From: Plectosphaerella cucumerina
Lineage: Eukaryota > Ascomycota > Sordariomycetes > Glomerellales > Plectosphaerellaceae
DNA length: 64,000 nucleotides
Reading direction: 5' to 3'
Assembly: GCA_020746995.1 (NCBI GenBank)
Contig: JAGPXD010000003.1
Span: forward strand, 6,200,001-6,264,000
The position numbers and the translations under genes are program-made. Under the pieces are notes generated by a model. That model saw only the letters and a program-made list of their open reading frames with translations, did not search any database and was not told the origin of the DNA. Positions 1-11,991 of the stretch are shown piece after piece; the stretch's first letter is position 1, and each line of letters begins with the position of its first letter.

Positions 1-484
1 CGATGATGCAGACGACGGCGCGCTCTGCAAATGCTGCCAAGCATACGAGAACCGACTGTTCCGGTGACTTGTCAAGCGTGGTTTTCCATACAAAGTTTTT
101 CAATCATGATGCAATCTTCTCGAGATCCGCCCGCTGCGACTTCAACAGCCTGGCGACTAATTTTTCGAAAACGCCGAGGTCAAGTTGCCACATAACGGCT
201 GTGCTTTGAGAGCGGTGCCATGTTATTCCTCATGTCAATTATCCATGTGGTTGCGCTTTGTGACTTGGGTCCTCGTTCTTGGCCCACCAAAGGTCTGCCC
301 AATGCAAGGCCCAGAGCCGTGCCTCATTGCAGCCTAACAAAGAGCCCTGAATTGGGTTTAACGGCCGCGGGTGTGATGCAGCCATTCAATCGGGAGGTTT
401 CACAGATCCGAACCTCTGGCAGGCTTAAAAGCTAGCTCCCGCCGCCATCACGTCAACAGCCACTGTAGTCCTTACTTTGCCGTT
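1..484. other. No recognisable gene
   Basis: Short open frames on the + strand encode nothing I recognise and show no splice or domain support. This is the upstream flank of the DUF3723 gene, and its first base is inside an open frame cut by the window edge. Confidence 0.4.
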
Positions 485-2996
485 ATGAATGACTTAGCCC
501 TAGAAGTCGTTGATAAGTTTGAGACACTGCTCTTTGAAGACTACAAGGAGTACTTCAGAGGGACAGTGCGCGTTAAATTTGAACACCTTCGTTTCGAACT
601 AGAGCCTCGAAGTACAGCCACCATTTCAGAGAAACACAGCTGCCGTCAGCCAAATGAAGATGTCAAGAAGATCCTACTACAACGTTTCAAAAAACAAAGA
701 ATTCTTCGATTCGCACCTATCAACCACACTTCCTGCCATAATCAGCCCGCAGCTTCTCGCCGAGGCCATTAACAAATCCCCGGCACTACGCCGGGGTGGT
801 GACCTTCTGAGCAATACTTCTATTCCAGAACTTATACTGCCACCTGATGCTACCGTCATTTGTCTACAAGGCATTCATCTAGTCGCTGCCGCAAAAGAAC
901 TATTACCGAAAACCAGCTGGTGGTGGGTTCTTGACTTGTTTGAGGAAGGTGTGTTTTTCCGTACAAGACTGTCGTTTCCCATTTCTGCGATGCTGATTGT
1001 GCTTCAAGGGCTCAGCCGGCGGCTACAATCGGCGCTAGCTGAAGAGTATTCCAAAAACTTTAACTTTTCTGATGGCGAAATCTACCTCAAGTACGCCGCC
1101 TACCTTCGTAGTTCTCACGTTGAGCTGGAGTCCATGTTTGCACAAAAGCGGCTGTTGGCACGACTACATCCAAATAAGAGGAAGGCATTGAGGCGTATAA
1201 GAAGCTCGAGCCATTTGGGGCCCTTCCTCGATCAGCTATGAACAATCCCTGGCCTTTGGCATGGGTTTCGGATCGACCAGAAATGTCTTGCAACCAAGAG
1301 CTTCGAGGTATGATGACACTCTGGGTTTCCGAATTCAGGTGCTGAGAATACCAGGAAATGCGCCATTACATTCATCACATCGACCGCACTTGGCGGGGAT
1401 ATGTCAATGGAAGAAGCGAACTTCTGTGGACGATCAGCAGGCAGACTGTAGACGCCATGGAGCTACATGTCCCTGCATGGTCACTTTTCGACAGAACTGC
1501 CCTACAAAAACGTTTCCAAACGAGGGATTTATTCCCTGAACTTGTTGATTGGATCGAACGACAAGAGTTCTGGTCCAACATTGTGAAAACTCCGACTCTT
1601 ATACCATCATTTCACACGTTTTTCGAGGACATGAAATTTCTGCGCAACCCCGACATGGTGATGAAGCGGCTGATTCCTCCATCGGCAAAGTCAATTCGCA
1701 CTGGAATGAGCCAAATCTTCCAGCAAGGTGCCCCGAACCGAGGTGTTTGCTGGATTCAAACCTCGGAATCAACCTTTGTCGAGATACCTGGCTCAACAGA
1801 TGACCAATTCGAGTTTGGATACAGGCAGATTTGGCTGTACGCTTGGAGGCATCGGCCTGAAGAAGGAAGAAAATGACGACCTACTCCCGAATAAGACTTC
1901 TAACCCAATGAGATGGCATGGCATCGCCGTACTGGCCAAAAAACTTGGTTTTCACTCGCCACGGATACTACGGTTCGCCTCTTCTGTTGTTCATTTAGAG
2001 ACAGCCCGACAAACCCTCGGACAAGGCCTTGATCCTCGACTGTACGAATTCCCCGACTCTACTGTTCTGGATCTTGCAAGTCACATTGAACGCTGTGTGG
2101 CAACAGCCGTGCCCCGCCCGCTTTCGGGCCTCCAGATGGTTGGAACAGGCTCCGGTGAGATCCTGAAGCGGAGAAGTGGTCGTCCGTACCGGATTGCTTT
2201 CGAAGATGAGAAGGAGCACCTGTTCTTACCAAAGATTTCTTCATGGCCGCAACAAGAAGGATCTGGTATTTCTTCATTATTTGTAAGAGCGTCAATGTTC
2301 GTCACATTTTTTGGAAGCTTCAAGCCACAAATGCTTCTTTTCGGGACCAGCCCAAACACGAATCATTCAACGAACGTTACAAGCGCAATAGTTATCCAGG
2401 AACCTGTGAGTCCTGGTGACAGCTTAGGATGTTCAGATTCATCGTTCAAGACTTCCGAGCCAGGAGCAGAATCCGAACGTCGTACTGCGCCAGCTTCAGC
2501 ACTTCCTCCAGTATCCGACTCCGATGAACAATCGCTTGTGAACAGTAACGGCGGGCACGATGCTAATGAGGGCCAGCTCGTCTTGGGCTCAGTTCCGGAA
2601 GACGGCATCTCAGATACCCTCCTCTTCTGGGATGGCAGGGCAGTACAACCGACAGAACTGACCGGCATGGATGACTCTGCAATCCAAAGACTGGTATCAA
2701 AAAAGGAGCATGCAGGATACAGAATCTATGATGTCATGCTGCGCGCTCTAACAACAAGCAACTGGTACAAAAAGGTGATGGAAGATGGGTCACGAACGAT
2801 TGTACTCTGCCGGGGCAATGGGATTAGTAACGAGCTCATTGAAGTTATGAAAGAGTTCACTGGAAATCACGCTCTCTCTACGCATACGTCCATTATCTTC
2901 CATCAGATAGTGCCAGAATCTCAAGTATTGACATCAGACGAGTTAGAAGGGCAAACGGAGGCTAAAAAGTCTCGTCGCACCGAAGCTAGTGGCTAG
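485..2996 (+). pseudogene. DUF3723 family protein, frameshifted
   Basis: Family hallmarks are spread over several reading frames. The N-terminus has FEHLRFELEPRS, then a segment PAIISPQLLAEAIN in the next frame. The middle has FLRNPDMVMKRLIPPSAK and YRQIWLYAWRHRPE in a third stretch. The C-terminal frame (1728-2996) starts its conserved part with WHGIAVLAKKLGF and continues through a Ser-rich linker to a basic tail. DUF3723 is a fungal family of unknown biochemical function, often found in accessory or mobile regions. The frame changes at least three or four times (near 700, 1240-1360 and 1800-1880) and I see no intron set that rejoins all parts, so I call it a decayed gene. Start is the first ATG before the conserved block. 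Alternative: a functional gene with badly sequenced stretches. Confidence 0.75.
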
Positions 2997-3207
2997 ATGT
3001 TTTCAGCGACCACCACTGATTAGATGAATTCACAATGCGCCATTTAGGCTATTACAGTACAAACTTTGACGCAATAGCCCCTTCGCTGGGCCTTAGGCAA
3101 GCCTTCGATACGAAGTCTGCTTGTCTAATGGTATGAGGAGAAGACCCCCTCAAAAGGGCCACAAACTTGCGCCAACTCTACTCTCTTTCCATGTGTGTAA
3201 TTTTTTT

Positions 3208-3540
3208 AAGTCTGTCGTCGCAAGAAAGCTTCTTCCACGGAGTCCTAAGCCAGATGGCAGGCATATGGCTTATATACAAGTTGTTCCAAGGTTTCGTCGC
3301 ACCGTTTCATTGTCTGATGCCTTGGAGACATCGGTGAAGTTTGTGATGGACAGCAGGCCCGTGTCTGCGGTTGGCAATGCAGCGTCCGTCGACCGGGAGG
3401 GAAATGATCGGGTGATGATCGAGTTCGGCACGGACAGGAGTCATCAAACTGCTCTGTGAAAGGAATTATCGGAGCTCTGCCACAGTGCGGTCGATATTGC
3501 CTTTGTGCTGACTAATCGCCTGTGCAATCCGTTATCACGT
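3208..3540 (+). pseudogene. Relic of the C-terminus of a patatin-like protein
   Basis: The frame at 3208-3459 contains DSRPVSAVGNAASVDREGN. The patatin-like gene at 52660-56250 has DGRPVSAVGDAACFDREGN near its C-terminus. The flanking residues also align (ETSV before, E...T...ALs after). Weak similarity seems to continue past the stop at 3457-3459 in another frame (LTNRLCNPLS). No patatin catalytic block (DGGGxRG or GxSxG) was found nearby, so only the last quarter of the gene remains. It lies directly downstream of the DUF3723 gene on the same strand. Homology to the downstream PLP is read from the sequence; loss of function is inferred. Confidence 0.65.
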
Positions 3541-5183
3541 GCCATTTGCAAATGTTACGGGGTGCGCATAATGCGCTTTCAGTGGGATGGGATAGACGGA
3601 AGAGAAGTGCCATGCCAGGGTGGAGAGCTTGGGACGAGAAGGAACATCACATCAACTGTAGGGAGAAGTTGCTTACACGCAAGACGTTGCTTACTAAGCA
3701 AAGCTTTTGGCTCGACTTCCACATCGTTCTCGCAGACTCCTCCATCGCCGCGGGCAGCTGCCCGTCCCTACTGTTACCAATGATCTCACGGCAGCCATTT
3801 ACGGTCCCTAGGCCTGTGCAAGGCCAAATCTTCTATGTCACGACGAGCGAAGTCCATACCCCGTCTTCCTGGCCCCTCCGACTGCTGCACTTGCTCGCCA
3901 AACTCAGGTTTTGTGCCTCGGAACCTCGTCGAATACCCCCCCTCGCCGAATACCCCCTCTCCATCTGTGGCAAAACGACGACACCTCCACGCTTCATCAT
4001 CTCCTGCCGCTTCCCTCCGCCTTCTGGGTCGAACGCGCCTTCCAAACCACGTCTACGGCGAACAGCCCCCGAGTTCGGCAATCACGACACTGCGAGCAAC
4101 TGAACGAATGCGCTCCAAATATACCTGCTAGGCCGTTTCGATTCGAATCACCTAGAGCTTCGGATCCAAAACCTTTCACTACAAAAGGCTCTGCGACAGG
4201 TTCCACCGGGCCTTCGAAATTTCGAAAGCTTCATCTCGACAATGGAGAGCTGCGTTACATCACCTGGTGGTAGTAGAGGCCAGGAAGGTAGACCGATCTT
4301 ACGACCAGTTCACGCGGCATGGTTACAATCTTTCGTCTGCTGGGATTTCTAGCGACCCCCGTAACAACGACATACGCATACCGGTCTAGTCCGAGGCGTC
4401 GTTCGTTGGCCGGTGCAGGGCCCCGGGCGGCATGCTCTACGCACGCAGTCTCCAGGCCGTATCCTACGCGCCATCTTCGAGATCACTGCGAGGAAGAGAT
4501 GGGCTTCGATGACCAAGACCAAATTGAGAATATGGCTGAAAGGTACGACTTCAAGCTTTGCAGAAAGGGCGAGACGCTCGGCATATCTAAGGACCATTGG
4601 CCTATGATCTGGCCCTCTACCGAGACATCAAAGTCCCTCCCTGGGGTGATCTTACTTCAAGACAGAGGAAGATGTAGAGAATACTCCAAATTGAGGACGA
4701 GCAGAAGAAGCATCGGCTGACCTAGCTGGCCACCTGATCTTGATAGCAAAGACTCTGGGACGTGTGGTGGAGGACCAGTAGGGCGACGCGCCTCGAGTGA
4801 CCGCAGGACATTTCTTTTCCATATGTCGGCAGTGCCGCCTGTTCGTCATGGTCAACCGATGATGGTAAGGCCGCCCACGATTTGGTACGTAAAGAGGTTG
4901 AATCAGGAGAGACATATGCTTTAGATACTGTACCGGAGATGAAAGATCGTCTAATATGCAAGGCTTCTTTCGCTATCAGAAAATGCCAGCACATATACAG
5001 ACTTCCCTCGTGCCGGGTGCCAGAGGCCACAACAGCCGCAAGTATTGGACAGCCATCGGAAAGACTTATGTTGCGAGTCACACGCGACACTTCCCCCTAG
5101 CTGGAAGCTGTTCAGCCGCTGTACATGGGATCCTGATCCATTATGATGTCAGGTGACTGCCTCTTGGGGGCTTTCTTTCCACC
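3541..5183. other. No recognisable gene
   Basis: Open frames are short and overlap on both strands. None shows a family motif or a convincing intron chain. The stretch is probably intergenic or unrecognisable relic sequence between the PLP relic and the 3' end of the Zn2Cys6 gene. Confidence 0.35.
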
Positions 5184-8100
5184 CTAGGGGGGCTCGGTGG
5201 GCGCGCAAGTAAAGAGCTTGAGCGCCCCGCCCATCGTCGAGCTGGAGAAGCTCCGGCTAACTTTGTTAGCCTCGGCCGTCGACGGCGGCGCAAAGTTGTT
5301 GTTGCGCAGATCATCGAGCATGCGGATGGCGACCGCCAGCGAGCTGGAGGGCTGCGCCACCTTGCTGATCCAGGAAATTGTGCGGTCAAAAAGCAACCGC
5401 AGTTCCGCTTCGTTGACGAACTTGCCCAGGAAGCGATCCCTATGGCAGGCTGCAAGGACCAAGAGGTTGCCCCATTGACTGCCGTGTATTAGTGCCGTCT
5501 CTCTGGAAATCCCGAACAGGGGGCTTACGCGATGGCGGTGCCGAAAAAATTGGTCAGCAGGAGCCTGTCGGTCCCGAGGTTTTGGAACGCCTTGGTGCTC
5601 GCGATGAGCGCGTTGATCCCATCCTTGACGAACCCGACAATTTCCGGGCTGATCTCGTCGTAATTCTTGGTACCCGCTCGGATATATGGCGCGTCAACCT
5701 TGTTGAGATTGAAGAAGTTGTGCTGCGGGCTCGGGCTGGCTGACTAGCCATCCTCCAGCTGACAGGAGAAGTCGAGAATCTTCTTGGCGAAGGGGCGCGT
5801 GCAGAGGACCTGGAAGCCCCAGTACTTTGCTCGGAGTCGAGCGGAGAGCATGTCGCTCGCCGGCGGACCACGCTCCTCGAATCGGAACTTGCGGTAAAGC
5901 CAGCTGGAGGACTCGGATTCGGAGTTCATCCGGATGCTGTTCCGCACCTCGTTGACGGTGACCTTGATGGTGTCGTGCCCGTTGACGTCCACAGGCCGCG
6001 GGTCCTCGGAGTAGAAGGTCTTGCTGATGTAGTTGAGCTTCTTCCGGATGTGCAGCTGCGCGAGGTAGCTCGCCGCCACGCGCTCTCCATAGTCCAGGAC
6101 GGGGTCGGGGTACGGGGTGAGTTCTTCGTACGAAAGGATGCCGGATTGCGGCGAGCTGAGTTCGACGACGATGTCACTGAAGCCACATTAGCAGGGCGTG
6201 CTCGGTCTCGAGGCTACCTGTCGCCTGCTTCTCTAGTTGTAGGCACGTCCAGAACGTCATGAGCAGCAGACGATCCTTAGGCTTCTGCTTAGGGGGCGGT
6301 ACCATGACTCCCGTCTTGTCCATCTTCGTGGAGCACTCGTGATTCAGACGCGGCAGGTTGCGGCGTATGTTCACCTGGAGTGCCCAGGAAGCGTTTTGGA
6401 TATACTTGGAGCTCTGGATGACGTATCCAATCTCGCCGTAGTAGAGGGCAATCAGAATGTTGGCCTGGATGTGCTGAATAGTGAAGCCGCCAACCTGGTT
6501 GCCGACGATGTCCGTGGCAAGCCCCAGCTACTCCAGCCCGGGGAGGCACTCATAGTTGGGCTTCGTCGACAGGCCCGAATTGGGCGGCACGCCGGCCCAC
6601 GAGCTCTGCCACGACTGGCGCCTGTTGGGGCCAGACTCACGGGGTGACATGAACCCGGAGGATTGCGAGTGTGCCAGGGAAACCTCTTGAGCCGGCGACG
6701 CGGTGTGGCCGTACGTGGTCTCGGACGAGGTTACGTCGGCGATGTTGCCCCTGTCAGGACTGAGCTTGCCCAGCGCGATAGCGGCTAGGATGACGGCTGT
6801 CTCGGGGCTGCGGCTGGGCGCCCCGGGCCTCGAGCCCGGTGATGCTGACTTGTCGCGTGAAGATCGATTCCGCTTGCCGATGGCGCTGTCGGACGTGGAC
6901 GCAGAGGTGAAGTTCGCGTAACCGCCCGCTGGACTTGGACGTCTTGACTATCCGTTGGGCCGTCTCCTCCAACAGCTGATCCGCGTAACTGTGTAAAGAC
7001 CCTTTGCAGATGATGGGGTGCATGCCGAGAACGTTGGCCTCGCAGCTTTTGACGTATCTCATGACGGTCTCCTTCCTGTAGTCGGGCTGGCGCCAGCTGT
7101 TCAGGGTCGAGCTCTTGTAGTCAGCCGAAGTCTGGGGACTCGTGCTGCCGAGCCGGCCCCAGTCGGCGGGGGACGATCCGGGCTCCGAGTAGGTGTCGAT
7201 CTCCACCTCGACATGACCGTAGTCAGTCGTGGCGCTCTCGCCGCGCCCATGATCCTCGCCGCGACCGTACAGCCTCAAAATACCCCTCCGCTCCTCGATC
7301 CACTGGGGAAAATCGCCGGAATGGATGTTCTTTCGCTCCAGAAAATGCTGCGTCAGCTTCTTGATGGAGGGCGATGCCAGGAGGTGGCCCGCCGAGGTGG
7401 TATGGTGAAGGGGGATAGATGTTTCGCCAGGTCGCATGTCGGAAAGTGGATGTTCCATGGCGTCCTCCTCGTCGTCTTCCTCCATCTGTGCGTTGAGGTG
7501 GTCGTCGTGGGTCATGTGGGCGTCGTCGGCAGGCGTGTAGACCGTTTGTGGCGTGTCGTTTTGTGTGAAAGGCTGCGGGGCCTGATGCGACACAGCGGCG
7601 TTGTCGGGGTAAGGACAAGGGTCGTCAGCCATGGGTGTCGGTGGCAGCGGCATGGGCGCCGTGGGAGTGTGCGAGGCGCCACTGGTTGCAGCCGTCTCGG
7701 CATCGTGCCTGAGCTTAACGCTTTGCGAGGCCAAGCCTCTCGGGCGTTCAAGGTTGTTGATTCTCTCGTGGAACGAGCTGAAGCCAGCCTCCATAATCCT
7801 CTTGAGGTCGTTGATGCCATCGAGAATGTCTGCTTGGGATTTGTCGGACCTGACGCGCATGTCAGTGCGGTCGAGGTTCACCAGCGGCAGGGGCGGGACG
7901 ACGGACGGCTTGGGTATCGACTCCCTGTATACACATTCGGCGCCTTTCTCCCGGCACGTCATGCAGGGTTTTTTCTTGTCGCACCTGGCCTTGAGCTGTC
8001 GGCAGTAGTCGCAGGCCTGTGGGAAGTGATGGTTAGAGAAGCCTGTCTCTGCGGAGGGAGAGTGGGTGCTCCGTCTGCCCGTACCTGTGATGCCCGAGTG

Positions 8101-8756
8101 GCCTTCTTCTTCGTAATGCTATTATCGGCGGGCGTCGGGGCATAGTTGGACCGGGCTGGTATGGGTGCGGCTCGTAGGGGATGGGCTGCGGCGGCGGCGG
8201 CGGCGGCTGCTGCTGTTGCTGCTGCACTGGGAGGGGGAACTTGCTGCTGTAGCCGGCGGACGAGGGCATGGGCGGGGGGCCGTCGAAGCTCATGTGTCGT
8301 CGATCATCCTGGTCGTGCGGAGGAGGAGGAGAAGGCTGTTGAGGGCCGCCGGGGGCAGTGTTGCTCTGGGCCCGCGGGGGGTGCCGCGACGGTAGGCCGC
8401 CTGGCGGCCAGAGGTGAGCTCCCTCCGTCGAGTGAGGGCTACTCTTCGGGAAGGTTTCAGCGGAATTCCCCCTCTTTATGCCTTGCGGGGGATATGGGTA
8501 GTGCTGAGAAGAGGACGCTGGCGATGGAGGCTGCGCAGTAGCTGTTATGGTCTTGGGCGGGTGTGTACTGTTCATAATGGTAGTGGTTGTTTGGGTTTGC
8601 GACTGGATGCTACTGAGGAGGCGGGAGCGGGTGAGGGAAAGGCCCGGAGCCTTGCGTCGGGTGCGAGGGCGCAAATGGGGGCTGCGTCGTCCGCGGCTGA
8701 CTCCTGTTGGGGATGTCGAGGCGCGGCCGCTTGAGCTCATGTGGCCCGGGATTCAT
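5184..8756 (-). pseudogene. Zn(II)2Cys6 transcription factor, multiply disrupted
   Basis: The likely start is at 8756 (MNPGPHELKRPRLDIPN). The N-terminus is Pro/Gln-rich, including a poly-Gln/poly-Pro run near 8200. An intron ends at about 7998 and opens the binuclear cluster CDYCRQLKARCDKKKPCMTC, followed by REKGAEC, giving Cys spacing C-x2-C-x6-C-x5-C-x2-C-x6-C. Downstream parts include the LATDIVGNQVGGFTIQHIQ block near 6520 and a last exon after a clean intron (about 5533-5464; branch actaatac) running to the stop at 5184. Damage: in-frame TAG codons near 8637, 6529 and 5742, and frameshifts near 8550, 8135, 6935 and 6190. At 8135 the reading frame is rejoined by one extra A. Such factors bind DNA in the nucleus; the target pathway cannot be told. 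Either a decayed gene copy or error-rich sequence. Confidence 0.8.
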
Positions 8757-9810
8757 GCTGGAGTTAAAGGCGAAGCATGGCCTTGCTCAGGACAACAAAG
8801 GACGGAGAAGTAGGGCGAGGGAGTGGCGAAAATGCGCAACGAGAGTACCTTGCTCGGGGCTTCGAGGTGCCCGGTGGGTATCAGGCATGAGTAGACGGCC
8901 ATGGAGGCGTGCGGAGTGTGTTCTGCCCATGTGCCAGCGGGGCGTCGAGACGTGGAAACAACAGAAGAAGCTTGGAGAGATCCTTCAACTCTGAACGAGA
9001 ACAAGAGGAAAGCGAGACAGCTGAAGACAAGTCTTTTGTCACGTGGGCCGAGTCATGGCATGGGGGGTGCAATGGGCGAAAGCGGGGAGTTGCGGAGCAG
9101 GCGCTACTTTTGGCATTGGGCAGCTGGCCGAGCATCATGCATGTCGACGTTGATTGACTGCTACGCCGGCGCTTGGAAAAAGGGACGATGCACATTCCCT
9201 CCCGCCCGTGTTGTAATGCCCCCCCCATCTTGTGCCCCAGCCCGTCCTGACTCCACAAGTGGTGTATGTGGTTGGCTTGGGCGACCGAGCGAGGTCGGCA
9301 CGTCTCCATCACCCAGCTCTAACCAGTCCAATGCCGCCGCGCAAGCTTGCCAAGCTCAGTGTGCTCTGTCATAAGTGCTAAGTGCTAGGTTCAGGGCCCT
9401 TTACGGTCGGCTATTGAACTTGAGAATAAAGGGAGAAGAAGCGTATGGGAAAGCAGAGACCGTCCTCCGTGCGACCAACAAAGGCAGTGACGCCCCCTCC
9501 ACCAGAAGCAAAAATGCTTGTACGATGTGCCTGCTGTTCCTGCTGCACGCGACCAGGGGCTGTGTAAAGTGGTGCCCCCTCTCTCGAGTTCTTGCAGGCT
9601 GGAGGCAGACGAGTAGGGCCCGGGGTTGTTAAACAGAAAGCCAGCTCCGACAGGTGTTGTTATAGTAAAAGAGAACCCCGGGAACGAGGTCCTGGGGCTT
9701 GTAGGATGAGACCGGAAAAAAGCCGCTTGAGGCGCTTTTGGTAATAGATAGGAAACGGTGATCGAAAGATGAGGAAACCTCTGGTAGATGAGGGAAAGGG
9801 AATGTGTAGG

Positions 9811-11259
9811 CTAGTATCCCACGACGCCGAGGCGGCTGGTGTCGAGGTAGTCGGGGTATTTCAACCCCCGGTGTTGCGGGATGTTGCTGCAAAAGACCGA
9901 CTTGGCCTTGCCCAGGCGCATTTCGCTGACTCGGCGGTCCCGTCCACGGCCCTTGATGCCCTTGTTGCTGTTCTTGTATATGTCTTGGAAGTGGGTGATG
10001 AGGTCTTGCTCGGCGGGGGTCAGGGACTCCTCGTCCTCCTCTGAGAGAGACATGATCCAGTCGGCAATCTTGTGGATGGTCGTGGTGTGGTACTTGTTTT
10101 GGTGGTTCTGCATCACAAGTCAGGCTGGGTTTCGGGGAGGGCAGATGTGTAGAAGCCATACCTTCAGGTTGCCCCGGGTGGTGAAGCATTTGTGGCACTC
10201 CTCAAGCTTGCACTCGAAGGGCTTCGAGCTGTTGTGGGTGGACATGTGTGCCTTCAGGTTGCCCCGCTGGGCGAACGCAGAGGGGCAGTTGGGGCACTTG
10301 AAGGGGCGCTCGCCGGTGTGGAGGCGACGATGAGTTTTGAGGTTTCCGGGCTGGGAGAAAGACCTGTTGCAGCCAAGGTAATCACAGGCCGTTTCAGAGT
10401 TAGCGGGGCATCGTGTCGGCGGGCTTGGGCAAACATACAAAGGGCTTCTCTCCAGTGTGAGCTCGCTCGTGCGTGGACAGGTGGGCACTCTGGCTGAAAC
10501 TCTTGTTGCACATGTCGAAGCGGCAGCGATACTTTTTTACCTTGGCAGAGCCGGCAGTGGACTCGGCTGAGGACTATGTGGTTTGGTCAGCTGGTGATGA
10601 ACAGAACCGGTATGAAGAGAAAGACTAACCCCGGGGGTGGAGGGCGCAGACGCAACACTGTCGTCCGTGGAAGAGTGAGCGCAGGAGGACGAGTCATCAG
10701 AGACGCTTTCCCGGTGCTTCCGCTCCTGGAGGGCCTTCATCATGACATCGATGGGGGTTGTGAAGACGACTTCCTCCTCGGAGACGGGCTTGTTGTACGT
10801 GATGTTCTTGGCCTTCTTAGGGTCGGGGATGCTGCTGGTGCGAGATCCCTCGCTCTTGATGGATGGGCTCATCCGGCGGGTATCGTGGCTGGGAAGGTGC
10901 TGGCTGGAGAAGGAGCGCTGCTGGACCATGTCGTGGTGGTGACCCGAGGGTAGCGGGGACCGCTCAGCCTGGGGGCTGTACCGAGCATACGGTATGGAGG
11001 CGGGCTGGGCGGGCTGCTTGTACTGCTGGTAGTGGTAGTTGCCGTGGTTGCTGGCGAAGCTCATGTCCCGGGCCGGCATCAAGGGCAGGGCGTACTGATG
11101 TCCGCCGACATACTGAGGTGCGAGAGTGGGCTGGACAAGAGGGGCCGAGGACACGACGCGGGGGTCGTACTGGTAACCGGAAGCCTCCATCATGTATCCA
11201 GAGTGAGGGGCCTGCTGCTGAGGCCAGTTGCCCCAGCCGGCGTTGGATAAGCGCGACAT
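9811..11259 (-). CDS. azf1: Azf1-like C2H2 zinc-finger transcription factor
   Basis: Four exons fit in phase: 11259-10630, 10573-10439, 10389-10162 and 10107-9811, about 429 residues. A long disordered Gln/Ser/Pro-rich N-terminus is followed by four consecutive C2H2 fingers with TGEKPF/TGERPF linkers: CRFDMCNKSFSQSAHLSTH, then CDYLGCNRSFSQPGNLKTH, CPNCPSAFAQRGNLKAH and a fourth, CKLEECHKCF. The C-terminal tail is acidic, then basic. This finger order resembles the Azf1 group of fungal nuclear regulators; the symbol is by resemblance only. The intron between fingers 1 and 2 (10438-10390) has a good donor (GTATGT) and branch (gctaac) but ends in CG, not AG. One missing base would explain this. 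If real, it would wreck splicing. Start chosen at MSRLSNAGWG; upstream sequence looks like 5' UTR. Confidence 0.8.
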
Positions 11260-11991
11260 GGTTGATGAGGTTGTGGCTGAAGTGCTGGTGGGGGTGACGG
11301 GGCAGTCGTCACACTGAATTTTCGAAGTCAAAGAAGCGTAGTAAACGAGCCGAGGCAGTGATGTGTGACGAGAACGCCAGATGGAGACACGGGAAGCAAA
11401 GCGAGTCTTGGAGGATCTGATGTTCGAAATGGTGTTTGTATGGTCAGTGAAGAGCTCTGGGCCGGGAAGAAAAGCATCTCGTGAGCTAATGGCACTGGTA
11501 GATATACACCCAAGCAGGAGGCGACGACCGGTCCGGGGACGGCGCATGATACAAGCCGACCCTTGATTGAGATCTCAACTCATCTTTCAGCCCAGGCGGC
11601 CCCTGCACCATGCATCTATCTGGCGGCGCCCGGCGGAGCAACAGAAGCAATATGGCGCTTCAGGACATGCCGATGGACAAAAAGGAGGCAGCGGGTTCTG
11701 TTGCGGTCGAGGACCAAGAAGTGTGTGTGGAGGTGTATGGAGGTGTGACTGACCTGAACGAGAGCCAGGGGGTGCATTTAAGAGGTGGTGGGGGGGTTGC
11801 CCCCAAGGACGGACGCCCGTGCAGTGGCTGGACGGGTCAACCGCCATCACGCAAGGGCTCAGAACACCGGATCGGGGAATCTATTCACCACCTCGACGTG
11901 CTACCGGCGAAGGGACCTTGCGGCTCGGCCCCGCGCATCCCTAATCCACATCCTCGTCATCTACCCACCTACCTCTGTGTTGGCGGCCATC
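11260..11991. promoter_or_regulatory. Divergent intergenic region (putative promoters)
   Basis: This stretch separates the 5' ends of the Azf1-like gene (minus strand) and the histidine-phosphatase-like gene (plus strand), so it should hold both promoters. I see no convincing coding sequence; the open frames are low-complexity. No specific operator was identified. Confidence 0.4.

Noticed and set aside
7018..8145. 375-codon + strand frame opposite the Zn2Cys6 gene
   Set aside because: The minus strand holds the zinc cluster and correct introns; the + frame has no motif.
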